A DNA stretch of 64,000 nucleotides. Source: Pseudomonas fluorescens. GTDB lineage: Bacteria > Pseudomonadota > Gammaproteobacteria > Pseudomonadales > Pseudomonadaceae. The translations under genes and the position numbers were made by a program. Shown here one piece after another: positions 16,748 to 25,557 of the stretch. Within the stretch, counting starts at the first letter, position 1; every line of letters starts with the position of its first letter. The notes beneath the pieces were generated by a model, which had not been told where the DNA came from, ran no database searches, and saw only the letters and a list, made by a program, of their open reading frames with translations. The stretch is taken from NCBI RefSeq assembly GCF_001623525.1, contig NZ_CP015225.1, positions 1,984,001 to 2,048,000 of the forward strand, written 5' to 3'.

Positions 16748-17074
16748 CTAAACCAGCTGGCGAACCCCCAGAGACAAGATCAAACCACCACACAGTCGAT
16801 CAATTGCTTTTTTCCTACCTTGATAGGCACAAGCAATCCTGGGCTGCGAAAGCATAATTTCGACCATTCCATACCAAGCCATTGAAACCACCACGACAAC
16901 TGCCAACATCGACAAAAACGTACCTGGCGAAACGTGGGCGGGAGCCGCGGCTGAAAAAACAGCGGCATAGAAAGCCATGGACTTGGGGTTGCCAATGTTG
17001 GTGACCACCCCCTGAATAAAGGACTGGCGGCAACTACCGGCGACGGCATCATTCAGCGGGCCAGGCGCATTCAA
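16748..17074 (-). pseudogene. LysE/RhtB-family exporter, 3' remnant
   Basis: About 108 codons matching the C-terminal half of LysE-family translocators: QGVVTNIGNPKSMAFYAAVF is the family's NPKs block, followed by two hydrophobic helices and a final RLCGGLILSLGVRQL. The N-terminal transmembrane segments and an ATG are missing; the longest frame opens with TTG and no ribosome site. It is a truncated relic. An intact member of the same family lies at 17577-18218, but the two differ, so this is not simply a piece of that gene. Confidence 0.8.
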
Positions 17075-17092
17075 CCGGTCGAGGCACTACTC

Positions 17093-17362
17093 CTACTCCT
17101 CGGCAGGCCTCATATGAAAAATCGTATAAGGCAGGATCAGCGTATCGGCCACGATGCTAAAAGGAAGGTCGACGACTGCAAACGGTGCCAGCGCGCGCGA
17201 ATACACGTCGTTGTCATTCGTCGAGGCCTTGATGATCTCGATATCGGTCGCCGCACCGCAGTAAGGATGGCGGCCGCAGAGCTGTCCCATGCCAAAGGTT
17301 TCGTTGGCCGTCGCGCATCCGCCCAGCAGCGCCATCGTCAAAGCCATTACTACGATCCGCAT
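17093..17362 (-). CDS. YceK/YidQ-family (DUF1375) lipoprotein
   Basis: An 89-residue lipoprotein. The signal sequence ends in the lipobox LLGGC, giving Cys16 as the lipidated residue. The C-terminal block VVDLPFSIVADTLILPY is the hallmark of the YceK/YidQ family of small enterobacterial and Pseudomonas lipoproteins of unknown function. The mature part has two further Cys residues (in GQLCGRHPYCG) that could form a disulfide. It is probably monocistronic. Confidence 0.85.
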   Translation of the reverse strand: MRIVVMALTMALLGGCATANETFGMGQLCGRHPYCGAATDIEIIKASTNDNDVYSRALAPFAVVDLPFSIVADTLILPYTIFHMRPAEE

Positions 17363-17576
17363 GACGCGCCCCTCCCCAGGAAAGGCCGGACTGTAGCATT
17401 AAAAAAGCCGCCCCAACGGCTCAGTGCCCAAGGCAAGGCCCCAGCGGGGTCGCGAACCACTCGATGGACACCCCGAGGGCGGCTGCACCGATAGAAACGT
17501 TATGGCGGCTGTATTCAGACAACCCCAGGTTCTCCTGTAGGATGCACAACCTCTCAACCAGTCGCGAATGTGAACA

Positions 17577-18218
17577 ATGGAACTGCACTCAATTCTCGCC
17601 TTTACCCTGGTCGCGGCAATCGCCATCGCCAGTCCTGGACCGGCCACCCTGATGGCGATCAATAACAGCCTGGCCTACGGGCCGCGTTACGCGGTGTGGT
17701 CGTCGGTGGGCAACGCCAGCGGACTGTTCTGCTTGTCGGCCGCCGCGATGCTGGGTCTCGGCGCGTTGCTCGCCAGTTCCGAATGGCTGTTCAACGCCGT
17801 GAAAGTCCTCGGGGCGGGTTATCTGTTCTACCTGGGCGCCAGGCAGTTGTTCAAAAAGACTCCGATACTCGCGCAGGATGTGCAAGCCGATGGCAAAACC
17901 AGCAAGCCATCGCGTTCAAAGCTATACAAGTCGGCCTTTCTGACAGCCATCACCAACCCCAAGGCGACGATGTTCTTCACCGCCCTGTTCCCGCAATTCA
18001 TCGACCAGAGCGCCCCACTGCTGCCGCAGTTTCTGCTCCTTACCTCGATATTCGCCGGCTTGTCACTGGTTTCCTTGAGCCTGTATGCCGCCATTGCGGC
18101 CCAGGCCCAAGGCGTGCTGAAACGGCCAGCGTTTTCCGTGTGGATCAGCAGGCTCGTCGGCTCGACGTTCATCGGCTTCGGTGCGGCCATTCTGGCGATG
18201 CGTCGACCGGCCGTTTAG
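17577..18218 (+). CDS. LysE/RhtB-family amino-acid exporter
   Basis: A 213-residue inner-membrane protein with about six transmembrane helices. The N-terminal SPGPATLMAINNSLAYGPR block (residues about 19-37) and the FLTAITNPKATMFFTALFPQF block (about 120-140) define the LysE/RhtB exporters, which efflux amino acids and related small amines. The start at 17577 gives the normal family N-terminus. Its 214-bp upstream region (17363-17576) contains no gene I can support. Confidence 0.92.
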   Translation: MELHSILAFTLVAAIAIASPGPATLMAINNSLAYGPRYAVWSSVGNASGLFCLSAAAMLGLGALLASSEWLFNAVKVLGAGYLFYLGARQLFKKTPILAQDVQADGKTSKPSRSKLYKSAFLTAITNPKATMFFTALFPQFIDQSAPLLPQFLLLTSIFAGLSLVSLSLYAAIAAQAQGVLKRPAFSVWISRLVGSTFIGFGAAILAMRRPAV

Positions 18219-18305
18219 GACAGCTGCCTGTCTGTCATGCCCCGACCTGCGGGATGAACGAGAACTGAAGCCGTTGCTCACAGTGCACCAATCCCAGCAC
18301 TGAAA

Positions 18306-18325
18306 GCTGTTGCCACAGGAACAGC
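18306..18325. promoter_or_regulatory. SfnR-type upstream activating dyad 1 (msuE promoter)
   Basis: GCTGTT-N8-AACAGC, an inverted repeat of the same CTGTT-N8-AACAG design as the other three dyads in this sulfur region. It lies 26 bp upstream of a second copy, giving a tandem enhancer in front of the sigma-54 promoter at 18433-18449. Confidence 0.65.
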
Positions 18326-18332
18326 GGCTCAA

Positions 18333-18350
18333 CTGTTGCCTGAGCAACAG
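18333..18350. promoter_or_regulatory. SfnR-type upstream activating dyad 2 (msuE promoter)
   Basis: CTGTTGC-N4-GCAACAG, a perfect 7-bp inverted repeat (equivalently CTGTT-N8-AACAG). Its centre, 18341.5, is exactly 94 bp from the centre of the -24 GG at 18435-18436. The same spacing recurs at 25439 and 33019. It is probably the enhancer bound by the SfnR-type activator. Confidence 0.75.
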
Positions 18351-18401
18351 CCACTCAACAATTCATCCGCCAGATCAACAGTCACTCCCCCTCCCCGCCC
18401 C

Positions 18402-18432
18402 GCGAAGCCCAGTAAACACTGGGCTTTTCGCG
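18402..18432. terminator. Intrinsic terminator just upstream of the msuE promoter
   Basis: GCGAAGCCCAGT-AAAC-ACTGGGCTTTTCGC forms a 9-bp core stem followed by TTTT. It ends at the base before the -24 element of the sigma-54 promoter and would insulate the sulfur operon from transcription coming from the lysE-family gene upstream. Confidence 0.75.
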
Positions 18433-18449
18433 TTGGTACGGCCCTTGCT
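18433..18449 (+). promoter_or_regulatory. Sigma-54 promoter of the msuE operon
   Basis: TTGGTACG (-24) and TTGCT (-12) with exactly ten bases between GG (18435-18436) and GC (18447-18448) match the sigma-54 consensus TGGCACG-N4-TTGCW closely. Transcription would begin about 18460, some 34 bp before the msuE ATG. Confidence 0.85.
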
Positions 18450-18493
18450 CAAGCCCATGTACCTCGATCAACAGTCCAACAGGAACACCTAGG

Positions 18494-19057
18494 ATGAGCA
18501 CTCCACTGAAAGTCGTCGCCGTCTCCGGCGGTACCTCCCGCCCCTCCCGCACTCTGGCACTGACCGAAGCCATCCTGGGCGAGCTCGGCCAGCATCTGGT
18601 CATCGATACCCACTTGATCGAACTGGGCAACATTGCCCGTCCGCTGGGCGGTACGCTGTGGCGCAAGGAATTGCCGGAAACCGTCGAGCACGAACTGCGC
18701 CTGATCGAGTCTGCCGACCTGCTGGTGGTGGCCGCACCGGTCTATCGTGGCACCTATCCGGGCCTGTTCAAGCATTTGTTCGACCTGATCGGCCAGGACG
18801 CCCTGGTCAACACGCCGGTACTGCTGGCCGCCACCGGTGGCAGCGAGCGCCATGCCCTGGTCCTCGATCACCAATTGCGCCCGCTGTTCAGCTTCTTCCA
18901 GTCACTCACCTTGCCCATCGGCGTCTACGCCAGCGAGAACGATTTCGCCGACTACCGCATCGTCAGCAAGACCTTGCAGTCGCGCATCGAACTGGCTGCC
19001 GGACGTGCCGCTCGCCTGTTCGCCGGTCAGGCGCATGCACTGCGCAAGATCGCCTGA
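18494..19057 (+). CDS. msuE: MsuE, NADH-dependent FMN reductase
   Basis: A 187-residue flavodoxin-fold reductase with the phosphate-binding loop VVAVSGGTSRPSRT (residues about 7-20) and the APVYRGTYPGLFKHLFD segment of the MsuE/SsuE family. It supplies FMNH2 to two-component monooxygenases of sulfonate use, here MsuC and MsuD in the same operon. Length equals P. aeruginosa MsuE (about 186). AGGA lies nine bases before the ATG. The sigma-54 promoter and SfnR-type dyads in front imply induction during sulfate limitation. A Cys-rich small ORF begins nine bases after its stop. Confidence 0.92.
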   Translation: MSTPLKVVAVSGGTSRPSRTLALTEAILGELGQHLVIDTHLIELGNIARPLGGTLWRKELPETVEHELRLIESADLLVVAAPVYRGTYPGLFKHLFDLIGQDALVNTPVLLAATGGSERHALVLDHQLRPLFSFFQSLTLPIGVYASENDFADYRIVSKTLQSRIELAAGRAARLFAGQAHALRKIA

Positions 19058-19066
19058 GGAGCCCGC

Positions 19067-19120
19067 ATGACTGATTACTGCATCTGCCTGGAAGGCCATT
19101 GTGCGAGGGACATCGCGTGA
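19067..19120 (+). CDS. 17-residue cysteine-rich small ORF between msuE and msuC
   Basis: The ORF reads [17 protein letters not shown], with 3 Cys in 17 residues. It starts with ATG five bases after a GGAG Shine-Dalgarno and ends in TGA that overlaps the GTG start of the next gene as GTGA, the geometry of translationally coupled operon genes. Spacing from the msuE stop is nine bases. It lies inside an operon switched on by sulfur shortage, so the Cys codons could make translation sensitive to cysteinyl-tRNA supply, or the peptide could bind a metal. I do not recognise it from any described family. Both functions are inference, but the coupling is directly visible. Confidence 0.6.
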   Translation: MTDYCICLEGHCARDIA

Positions 19121-20304
19121 GAATCCATCAACAACCCACCGTGCTTACGCCGCTGCAGACCGCTCGCCGCCTGGCCGCGGAATTCGCTGAAACCGCCGTC
19201 GAGCGCGATGAGGCCGGCGGCACGCCCAAGGAACAACGCGACGCCATTCGCCAGAGCGGCCTGCTGGCCCTGAGCATTCCCACCCAGTTCGGCGGCCTCG
19301 GCGCCAGTTGGAGCGAAACCCTCGGGGTGGTGCGCGAGTTCGCCAAGGTGGACAGTTCCATCGCCCACGTCTTCGGTTTTCAGCACCTGATGCTGGCCAC
19401 CGTGCGCCTGTTCTCTCGCCCCGATCAGTGGCAACCCTGGTTCGAACAGACCGCCCGCAAGAACTGGTTCTGGGGCAATGCATTGAATCCCCTGGACACC
19501 CGCACCGTGGTCAAGACCTTCGACGGCTGGCGGGAATTCTCCGGCAAGAAGAGCTTCTGCTCCGGTGCCAGCGACTCGGAAATGCTGATCGCCTCGGCCA
19601 TCGACGAAAGCGCTGGCGGCAAACTGCTGATCGCCGCCATTCCCAGTGGCCGCACCGGCATCACCCTGCACGGCGACTGGGACAATATGGGCCAACGCCA
19701 GACCGACAGCGGCAGTGCCACTTTCGAACGGGTGCGGGTAGAAGAGAACGAATTACTGCTCGACCCCGGTCCCCTGAGCACGCCCTTCGCCTGCCTGCGC
19801 CCACTGATCGCGCAATTGCATTTCTCCCACATTTTCCTCGGTATCGCCGAAGGCGCCCTGGAAGAAGCCCGGCACTACACCCTCAAGGAAGGCCGTCCGT
19901 GGTTCCGCTCCAAGGCCCAGCATGTCAGCGAAGACCCTTACGTGCTGCGCCACTACGGTGAGTTCTGGGTTGGCCTGGAAAGTGTGCGGCTGCTGGTGGA
20001 ACGCGCTGCCGACCAGTTGGATGAGGCCTGGCACAAGGGACACGCCCTGGGTGCCGAGGAGCGCGCGCAACTGGCGCTGTCCATCGCCACCGCCAAAGTG
20101 GCCGCCGTACGCACCGGCCTGGATATCTGTAGCCGCCTGTTCGAAGTCACCGGAGCCCGCGCCACCCATGCTTCGCTGCGTCTCGACCGCCATTGGCGCA
20201 ACCTGCGCACCCAAAGCCTGCACGACCCGGTGGATTACAAACTCCACGAACTGGGTGAATGGGCGCTGAGCCAGACGCGGCCCACCCCCTCCTTCTACTC
20301 ATAG
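19117..20304 (+). CDS. msuC: MsuC-like flavin-dependent monooxygenase (acyl-CoA-dehydrogenase fold)
   Basis: A 395-residue protein of the DszC/MsuC/SfnB branch of the acyl-CoA dehydrogenase superfamily, which uses FMNH2 from a partner reductase rather than FAD. Visible landmarks are the N-terminal helical domain ([21 protein letters not shown]), the beta-domain segment [16 protein letters not shown], and the C-terminal [17 protein letters not shown], the family's flavin and substrate helix. MsuC oxidises methanesulfinate to methanesulfonate; the adjacent msuE and msuD make this the likely role. The start is the GTG at 19117, with GAGGGA seven bases upstream and a GTGA overlap with the small ORF. 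Earlier TTG codons lack such a site. Confidence 0.8.
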   Translation: MRIHQQPTVLTPLQTARRLAAEFAETAVERDEAGGTPKEQRDAIRQSGLLALSIPTQFGGLGASWSETLGVVREFAKVDSSIAHVFGFQHLMLATVRLFSRPDQWQPWFEQTARKNWFWGNALNPLDTRTVVKTFDGWREFSGKKSFCSGASDSEMLIASAIDESAGGKLLIAAIPSGRTGITLHGDWDNMGQRQTDSGSATFERVRVEENELLLDPGPLSTPFACLRPLIAQLHFSHIFLGIAEGALEEARHYTLKEGRPWFRSKAQHVSEDPYVLRHYGEFWVGLESVRLLVERAADQLDEAWHKGHALGAEERAQLALSIATAKVAAVRTGLDICSRLFEVTGARATHASLRLDRHWRNLRTQSLHDPVDYKLHELGEWALSQTRPTPSFYS

Positions 20305-20311
20305 GGATACC

Positions 20312-21418
20312 CATGCAACTGCTGACTCTCCCCCCCTTCGCCGACACTGGCTACCTCGATCCGGGCGACCGCACAGGTCTTCGAAGACCCTAGATCGCAG
20401 GCGCTGCTCGCCCACGTGCAACAGGTCGCCCCCCAGTGAGGCCAGCGTCCTGATCATTGGCGAGACCGGCACGGGCAAGGAGCTGGTCGCACGCCACATC
20501 CACAACCTCAGCGGCCGACGCACCGGGCCCTTCGTTGCCGTCAACTGCGGCGCCTTTTCCGAATCGCTGGTGGAAGCGGAACTGTTCGGCCACGAGAAAG
20601 GTGCCTTCACCGGTGCCCTCGCCGCCAAGGCTGGCTGGTTCGAGGAAGCCAATGGCGGCACGTTGTTCCTCGACGAGATCGGCGACCTGCCGATGGCCAT
20701 CCAGGTCAAGCTGCTGCGGGTGCTGCAGGAGCGCGAAGTGGTGCGCCTGGGCTCGCGCAAGAGCATCGCGATCAACGTGCGCGTGGTCGCTGCCACCAAC
20801 GTGCAGCTGGACAAGGCCATCGGTGCCGGCCACTTCCGCGAGGATCTGTATTACCGCCTCGATGTGGTCAGCCTGCAGCTCTATCCGCTGCGCGAGCGGC
20901 CGGGCGACATCCTGCCGCTGACCCGTCACTTCATCAAGACCTACTGCAACCGCCTGGGCTACGGCGAAGTGCGCCTGAGCTCGGGAGCCGAGCGCAAACT
21001 GGTGGACTACGGCTGGCCGGGCAACATCCGCGAACTGGAGAACGTCATCCACCACACCCTGCTGGTATGCCGCAACGGCCTGGTGCAGGAAGACGACTTG
21101 CGCTTGTCGTCCCTGCGCATCGAGCGCCAGGAACAACCGCAGGCCAGCCTCGGCGAGAGCGCCGACGAACAGCTGCTGCGCACGTTCCACCGGTTGTTCG
21201 AAGAACAGGCCGGCGGCCTCCACGAGAAGGTTGAAGACAGCCTGCTGCGCGCCGCCTACCGTTTCTGCCACTGCAACCAGGTGCGCACCGCCAACTTGCT
21301 GGGCCTGAGTCGCAACGTCACGCGAGCACGCCTGATCGCCATTGGCGAGTTGGTGGTCAACCGACGCCGTCCGGACGTCAACACACGCCCGGGCCGAGCC
21401 CTGCAACTGTCGATCTAA
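20312..21418 (+). pseudogene. sfnR: SfnR-like sigma-54 activator, frameshifted twice at C-runs
   Basis: Read as one gene this is a receiver-less sigma-54 activator of about 368 residues, the size of SfnR, which activates sulfone/sulfonate genes. The intact C-terminal frame holds Walker A (GETGTGKE), the sigma-54-contacting GAFTGA loop, Walker B ([12 protein letters not shown]) and a C-terminal Fis-type helix-turn-helix. The N-terminus is split over three frames: MQLLTL breaks at a C7 run (20330-20336); the next frame reads [23 protein letters not shown] and breaks at a C6 run near 20427; the third begins [16 protein letters not shown]. One added and one removed C would restore a single frame. 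Either these are homopolymer sequencing errors or the regulator is inactive or phase-variable. Confidence 0.82.
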
Positions 21419-21534
21419 TCAAAATAAAACCAGGCGATGCGGCCCGGCCGACAAAGCCCCAATACGCCAAGCGTTGCGATATCGGAAGGCCTATGCGCCT
21501 TTCCAGACTCCCAACCGCACAAGGATCAAACCTC

Positions 21535-22665
21535 ATGAGCCTGGACATTTTCTGGTTCCTTCCCACCTCCGGCGACACTCGCTACCTGGGCCATTCCGGC
21601 AGCGGCCGACCAGCGACCAACGCCTACATGCGCCAAATCGCCGTGGCCGCCGATCAGCTCGGCTATGACGGCCTGCTGATCCCCACCGGCGCCAGTTGCC
21701 TCGATCCCTGGGTGACTGCCGCCAGCCTGGTTCCGGTGACCCAGCGCATCAAGTTGCTGGTGGCGCTGCGCACCTCGCTGGGCAACCCCACCGCCTCGGC
21801 ACGCCAGGCTGCCAGCCTCGATCAGGCCAGTGGCGGCCGCCTGCTGCTCAACGTGGTACCCGGCGGCGACGCCACCGAACTGGAAGCCGACGGCGTGTTC
21901 CTCACGCACGACGAACGCTATGACGCCTCCGATGAATTCCTGAGCATCTGGCGCCGCCTGCTGCAGGGCGAAACCGTCGACTTCGACGGCAAGCACCTGC
22001 AAGTGCGTGGCGCCCAGAACCTCTTCCCGCCCGTTCAACAACCCCACCCGCCGCTGTACTTCGGCGGTTCGTCAGAGGCCGCCCACGAATTGGCCGCCAA
22101 GCATGTCGATGCCTACCTGAGCTGGGGCGAGCCCCCCGCTGCGGTGGCCGAGAAAATCGCCGACGTGCGCGCCCGTGCCGCCAGGCATGGCCGCAGCGTG
22201 CGCTTCGGCGTGCGCCTGCATGTGATCGTGCGGGAAACCAGCGAAGCCGCCTGGGCCGCTGCCGACGAGTTGATCAGCCACCTCGACGACGCCACCATCG
22301 CCGCCGCCCAGGCCAACTACGGCAAGATGGACTCCGAGGGCCAGCGGCGCATGGCGGCGTTGCATGGTGGCGACCGCAACAAGCTGGAAGTGGCGCCCAA
22401 TCTGTGGGCCGGTGTTGGCCTGGTACGCGGCGGTGCCGGTACCGCCTTGGTGGGCGACCCCGACACCGTCGCCGCACGCCTGCTGGAATACGCCGACCTG
22501 GGCGTCGACAGCTTCGTCCTGTCCGGCTACCCGCACCTGGAAGAAGCCTATCGCTTCGCCGAACTGGTATTCCCGTTGTTACCGGGCAAGGGCAAGGTCA
22601 CCGTGGAAGGCGCCTTCACTGGCGGCGCCTTCGACGTTCGCGCCGGCAAGGAGAAAGTCGCATGA
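21535..22665 (+). CDS. msuD: FMNH2-dependent alkane/methanesulfonate monooxygenase (SsuD/MsuD)
   Basis: A 376-residue luciferase-like (LLM) monooxygenase. Long stretches are characteristic of Ssu[20 protein letters not shown] at the start, [15 protein letters not shown] carrying the active-site Cys, [13 protein letters not shown], and [16 protein letters not shown]. It releases sulfite from sulfonates using FMNH2 supplied by MsuE. The operon context favours the methanesulfonate-type enzyme, but SsuD specificity is not excluded. The ATG at 21535 follows AAGGA; an upstream ATG at 21493 would add 14 residues unlike the family. It overlaps the amidohydrolase gene by ATGA. Confidence 0.87.
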   Translation: MSLDIFWFLPTSGDTRYLGHSGSGRPATNAYMRQIAVAADQLGYDGLLIPTGASCLDPWVTAASLVPVTQRIKLLVALRTSLGNPTASARQAASLDQASGGRLLLNVVPGGDATELEADGVFLTHDERYDASDEFLSIWRRLLQGETVDFDGKHLQVRGAQNLFPPVQQPHPPLYFGGSSEAAHELAAKHVDAYLSWGEPPAAVAEKIADVRARAARHGRSVRFGVRLHVIVRETSEAAWAAADELISHLDDATIAAAQANYGKMDSEGQRRMAALHGGDRNKLEVAPNLWAGVGLVRGGAGTALVGDPDTVAARLLEYADLGVDSFVLSGYPHLEEAYRFAELVFPLLPGKGKVTVEGAFTGGAFDVRAGKEKVA

Positions 22666-23510
22666 ACATCATCGACCTGCGTTGTCGCCCGGCCTACCTG
22701 CACCCCTTCTTCGGCGGGGTACCGGGCTCGCCCGAACACGTCGTGGCGCGCTGGCTCAACCGGCGCGTCGGCACCCGCGGCCCGGACGATCACTTCGAAC
22801 GCTCGCTGACACCGGAGGGTTTTCTCGACGAGGTGCGTGACGCCGGGCTGGACAAAGCCGTGGTGGTGGGCCGCCACACGCCGAGCCAGCACCTGCCGAA
22901 TGAGCGCATCCACGAAATCGTTCAGGGTCACGATGAGCTGATCGGCATCGGTTCGGTAGAGCCGGTGCTACAAGGAATCGAAGGCGCCCTGTCGGAAATA
23001 GACCGGGCGATCGATCACCTGGGCCTGGCCGGCATCGACCTGGAACCGGGCTTCGCCGAGCCGGCCCGGCACCCCGACGATGCGCTTTACTGGCCGCTCT
23101 ACGAACACCTGCAAAAGCGCGGTGTCCCGCTGTTCCTGATGAGTGGGCCGACCACCCCGGACCCGAGCTACAACGACCCGGCACGCCTGGCGGCCGTGGC
23201 CCGCGCGTTCCCGGACCTGTCGATCGTCGTCTACCACGGCTACTGGCCCAACGTGCAGCAGGCTCTCGGCGTTGCTTTCCGCTTCGAGAACGTCCACCTG
23301 GTGCCGGACATGTACCTGTTCCAGCCGGGCAGCGAGGGTTACGTGCAAGCGGCCAACGGCTACCTGGCCGACCAGTTGCTGTTCGGCTCTTCCTACACCT
23401 TCCGACCGATCCGTCAAAGCATCGAAGACGCCCTGCAACTGGGGCTGAAAGACGAGGTGCTGGAGAAGTTTTTCCACGGCAATGCCAGGCGGCTGTTTGC
23501 GTTGACCTGA
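22662..23510 (+). CDS. Amidohydrolase-2-family metal-dependent hydrolase
   Basis: A 282-residue TIM-barrel protein of the amidohydrolase_2 superfamily (ACMSD / 4-oxalomesaconate-hydratase-like). The first metal motif is altered: the N-terminus reads [14 protein letters not shown] rather than D-x-H-x-H, so metal binding may depart from the family norm. Later motifs such as [30 protein letters not shown] and the C-terminal [11 protein letters not shown] (family helix HGNARRLF) are well conserved. It is coupled to msuD by a 4-bp overlap and presumably acts on a product or substrate of organosulfur breakdown. The exact reaction is unknown. Confidence 0.8.
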   Translation: MNIIDLRCRPAYLHPFFGGVPGSPEHVVARWLNRRVGTRGPDDHFERSLTPEGFLDEVRDAGLDKAVVVGRHTPSQHLPNERIHEIVQGHDELIGIGSVEPVLQGIEGALSEIDRAIDHLGLAGIDLEPGFAEPARHPDDALYWPLYEHLQKRGVPLFLMSGPTTPDPSYNDPARLAAVARAFPDLSIVVYHGYWPNVQQALGVAFRFENVHLVPDMYLFQPGSEGYVQAANGYLADQLLFGSSYTFRPIRQSIEDALQLGLKDEVLEKFFHGNARRLFALT

Positions 23511-23532
23511 GCCGGCCAGACAGCCTGGACCT

Positions 23533-23656
23533 TGTGGCGAGGGGATTTATCCCCGCTGGACTGCGAAGCAGTCCCTCTCAACCTGCCTGAGACACCGCGT
23601 GCCCAGGCTTTAGGGCCGCTTCGCGCCCCAGCGGGGATAAATCCCCTCTCCACAGG
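23533..23656. repeat. REP doublet (REPIN-like)
   Basis: TGTGGCGAGGGGATTTATCCCCGCTGG begins at 23533 and is answered by CCAGCGGGGATAAATCCCCTCTCCACAG ending near 23656, in inverted orientation, with short internal dyads. It sits between the two convergent halves of the sulfur region and may stabilise both 3' ends. It is a different REPIN sequence variant from the one at 14681-14813. Confidence 0.85.
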
Positions 23657-23768
23657 AGTTTCCTCAACAGCCACATCTCCTCAACACAGCCAGATCTTCT
23701 CAATCCGGGAGTGGGCGCTACATCCTGCCATTCGCCTGCCCCCACCCCCAAATAGCGATCAAATCGAC

Positions 23769-24155
23769 TCAAGCCTGCCCTGCTTGTCCGTCGGCCAACG
23801 CAGCGCCGTTCAGGTAATGGTCGCCAAGCAGCCGACGCTGGGTCAGCAATGCCGGCTCGGGGTTGTCCGGCCAGGGCCGCGGCAGGCTGCGACCGGCCAG
23901 CTCGAAGTACACGTGGCCGGCCAGGCGCGCCGCCTCGGCGGCGGCCAGGCGAAACGCGATGGCGGCCGACTGGGACTCGTCGGCGTACTCCAGCAAGGCA
24001 TCGGCAGCGTCGATGCGGATGCGCAGTTCACCGACCGCGGCGATCACCAGGGCTTCATGACGGGCACTCTGGGCACGCAGGTAGTCAAGCAAAGCGGCCT
24101 CGACATGGCGGGCATGGGCCAGGTCGCTACGGCCTTGGGAATGTAAGTTGGACAT
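23769..24155 (-). CDS. Small helical protein following sfnB (unknown)
   Basis: A 128-residue, alanine-rich, mostly helical protein: LDYLRAQSARHEALVIAAVGELRIRIDAADALLEYADESQSAAIAFRLAAAEAARLAG. The pattern resembles the C-terminal four-helix bundle of the neighbouring acyl-CoA-dehydrogenase-like proteins, but I cannot assign a family. The ATG at 24155 lies ten bases after the sfnB stop, so it belongs to the sfnB transcript. It could be a partner or fragment of that oxidoreductase. Confidence 0.6.
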   Translation of the reverse strand: MSNLHSQGRSDLAHARHVEAALLDYLRAQSARHEALVIAAVGELRIRIDAADALLEYADESQSAAIAFRLAAAEAARLAGHVYFELAGRSLPRPWPDNPEPALLTQRRLLGDHYLNGAALADGQAGQA

Positions 24156-24165
24156 GCGCGGTACC

Positions 24166-25389
24166 TCAGTTCCAGGAATGACGTTGTGGCTTGATGCCGT
24201 TGAGCAACTGATTGCCGACCAAGTGATATTTCCAGCGCACCGGATCGTGCAGGGTGTGGGTCCGCGCATTGCGCCAGAACCGGTCCAGCCCCTGGCTGGC
24301 CGAAACGCTACGGGTGCCGCCCAACTCCAACAGGCGGCTGGACGCCTCCAGGGAAATCTCGGTGGACAGCACCTTGGCCTGGCCGACGATCACCGAGGCT
24401 TCAGCCACCCGCTCCTCGCTCGGCTCGGCGACCGCACGGTCGACCGCGTGGGCCGCGCGACGCAGAATCGCTTCGGCCGCTTGCAGGCGCCAGGCCAACT
24501 CACCGATCAGCGCCTGGCCAAGTGGGTCCTGCCAGCCGTGTTGAAGCCCGCTATCCACCCATGGACGCGCCTGCCGTGCCACCCGCAAGGTCTCGGCGAA
24601 GGCGCCACGGGCAATGCCGGTGTCCACCGCAGCCTGGATGATTTGCGAGATCGGGCCGTCGGAGGTGGGTTGGTCATAGGCCTTCCAGGCCGGCACCACG
24701 TCGCTCGCTGGCACCCGTACACCTTCGATGCGCACCTGGCCGCTGGCAGTAATGCGCTGGCCGAAACCGTCCCAACTGTCGATCACCGTCAGACCCGCCG
24801 CATCCCGTGGGACGAGGGCGATATGGACGTGCCCTTCCTCATCCACTCCGGCAACCGGCACGATATGGGCGAACAGTGCGCCGGTGCAGTAGGCCTTCTC
24901 GCCGTCGAGTACGGCCGTGTCGCCGTCGAAGCGTATCTGCGTCTGGAAGGTGGTGACGTACTGGCTGCGCGCTTCGGAAAAGGCGTTGCCGAAGCGGTAG
25001 CCTTGCAACACCTTGGCGTAGTAACGGCGCTTCTGCTCCTCGCTGCCAGTCAGGCTGAGGTTGCTGAGCACACCGAAATGGTTCTGCGGCAACTGGCCGA
25101 GGGACGGATCAGCAGCGGAAATGATCGCGATCACTTCACTGAGAGTGGCATAGGACACCTCGGCGCCACCGTATGCCTTCGGCACGCGGATCGCCCATAG
25201 CCCGCTCGCGGAAAAGCGTTCGAGCTCTTCCCAGGGCAGCCGCCGCTCGCGGTCGCGCAAGACGGCCTCGCGGGCGAAATCCTCGGCCAGGCGTTGCGCC
25301 ACCTCGATGGCTTCGGCATCACTACGGATGATATGGGCCGGGCTCCGAGGCGCCGGGCGGACCTGTTCGGAAGACAGTGATTGGGTCAT
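24166..25389 (-). CDS. sfnB: SfnB-family sulfur-acquisition oxidoreductase
   Basis: A 407-residue acyl-CoA-dehydrogenase-fold protein of the SfnB/DszC branch. It has SDAEAIEVAQRLAEDFA at the N-terminus, a GNAFSEARSQYVTTFQT active-site region, DSWDGFGQRITASGQ in the beta-domain, and QGLDRFWRNARTHTLHDPVRWKYHLVGN near the C-terminus. Members act in use of dimethyl sulfone and other organosulfur compounds under sulfate starvation. GGAG precedes the ATG by six bases. It has its own sigma-54 promoter (25422-25443) and SfnR-type dyad (25523-25544), so it can be expressed apart from the upstream transporter genes. Confidence 0.88.
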   Translation of the reverse strand: MTQSLSSEQVRPAPRSPAHIIRSDAEAIEVAQRLAEDFAREAVLRDRERRLPWEELERFSASGLWAIRVPKAYGGAEVSYATLSEVIAIISAADPSLGQLPQNHFGVLSNLSLTGSEEQKRRYYAKVLQGYRFGNAFSEARSQYVTTFQTQIRFDGDTAVLDGEKAYCTGALFAHIVPVAGVDEEGHVHIALVPRDAAGLTVIDSWDGFGQRITASGQVRIEGVRVPASDVVPAWKAYDQPTSDGPISQIIQAAVDTGIARGAFAETLRVARQARPWVDSGLQHGWQDPLGQALIGELAWRLQAAEAILRRAAHAVDRAVAEPSEERVAEASVIVGQAKVLSTEISLEASSRLLELGGTRSVSASQGLDRFWRNARTHTLHDPVRWKYHLVGNQLLNGIKPQRHSWN

Positions 25390-25421
25390 GTGCTACTCCA
25401 TGCATAACGGGTTCCCCTGGG

Positions 25422-25443
25422 CTAAAGCACAGCCCGTACCAAC
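25422..25443 (-). promoter_or_regulatory. Sigma-54 promoter of sfnB
   Basis: On the minus strand the sequence reads TTGGTACGGGCTGTGCTTT, with GG at 25440-25439 and GC at 25428-25427, ten bases apart. The -24 half (TTGGTACGG) is identical to that of the msuE promoter. The expected start is about 25 bp upstream of the sfnB ATG. Confidence 0.82.
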
Positions 25444-25522
25444 ATACAAAACCCTTTATATTCAATAAGTTGAATAAAGTACCGAGACGCAGGAAAGCCC
25501 CGTAAAAGGCAAACTGTGGATG

Positions 25523-25544
25523 AACTGTTGCCCGGCGAACAGTT
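25523..25544. promoter_or_regulatory. SfnR-type upstream activating dyad (sfnB promoter)
   Basis: AACTGTT-N8-AACAGTT, a perfect 7-bp inverted repeat centred at 25533.5, exactly 94 bp from the sfnB -24 GG. It overlaps a larger dyad, GGATGAAC (25518-25525) with GTTCATCC (25549-25556), which may also end the livF-like transcript. Confidence 0.78.
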
Positions 25545-25557
25545 GGTGGTTCATCCA

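Noticed and set aside
16558..16857. Plus-strand frame spanning the right end of the IS and its flank
   Set aside because: It crosses the IS boundary and the target duplication, so it cannot be an ancestral gene; no similarity is visible.
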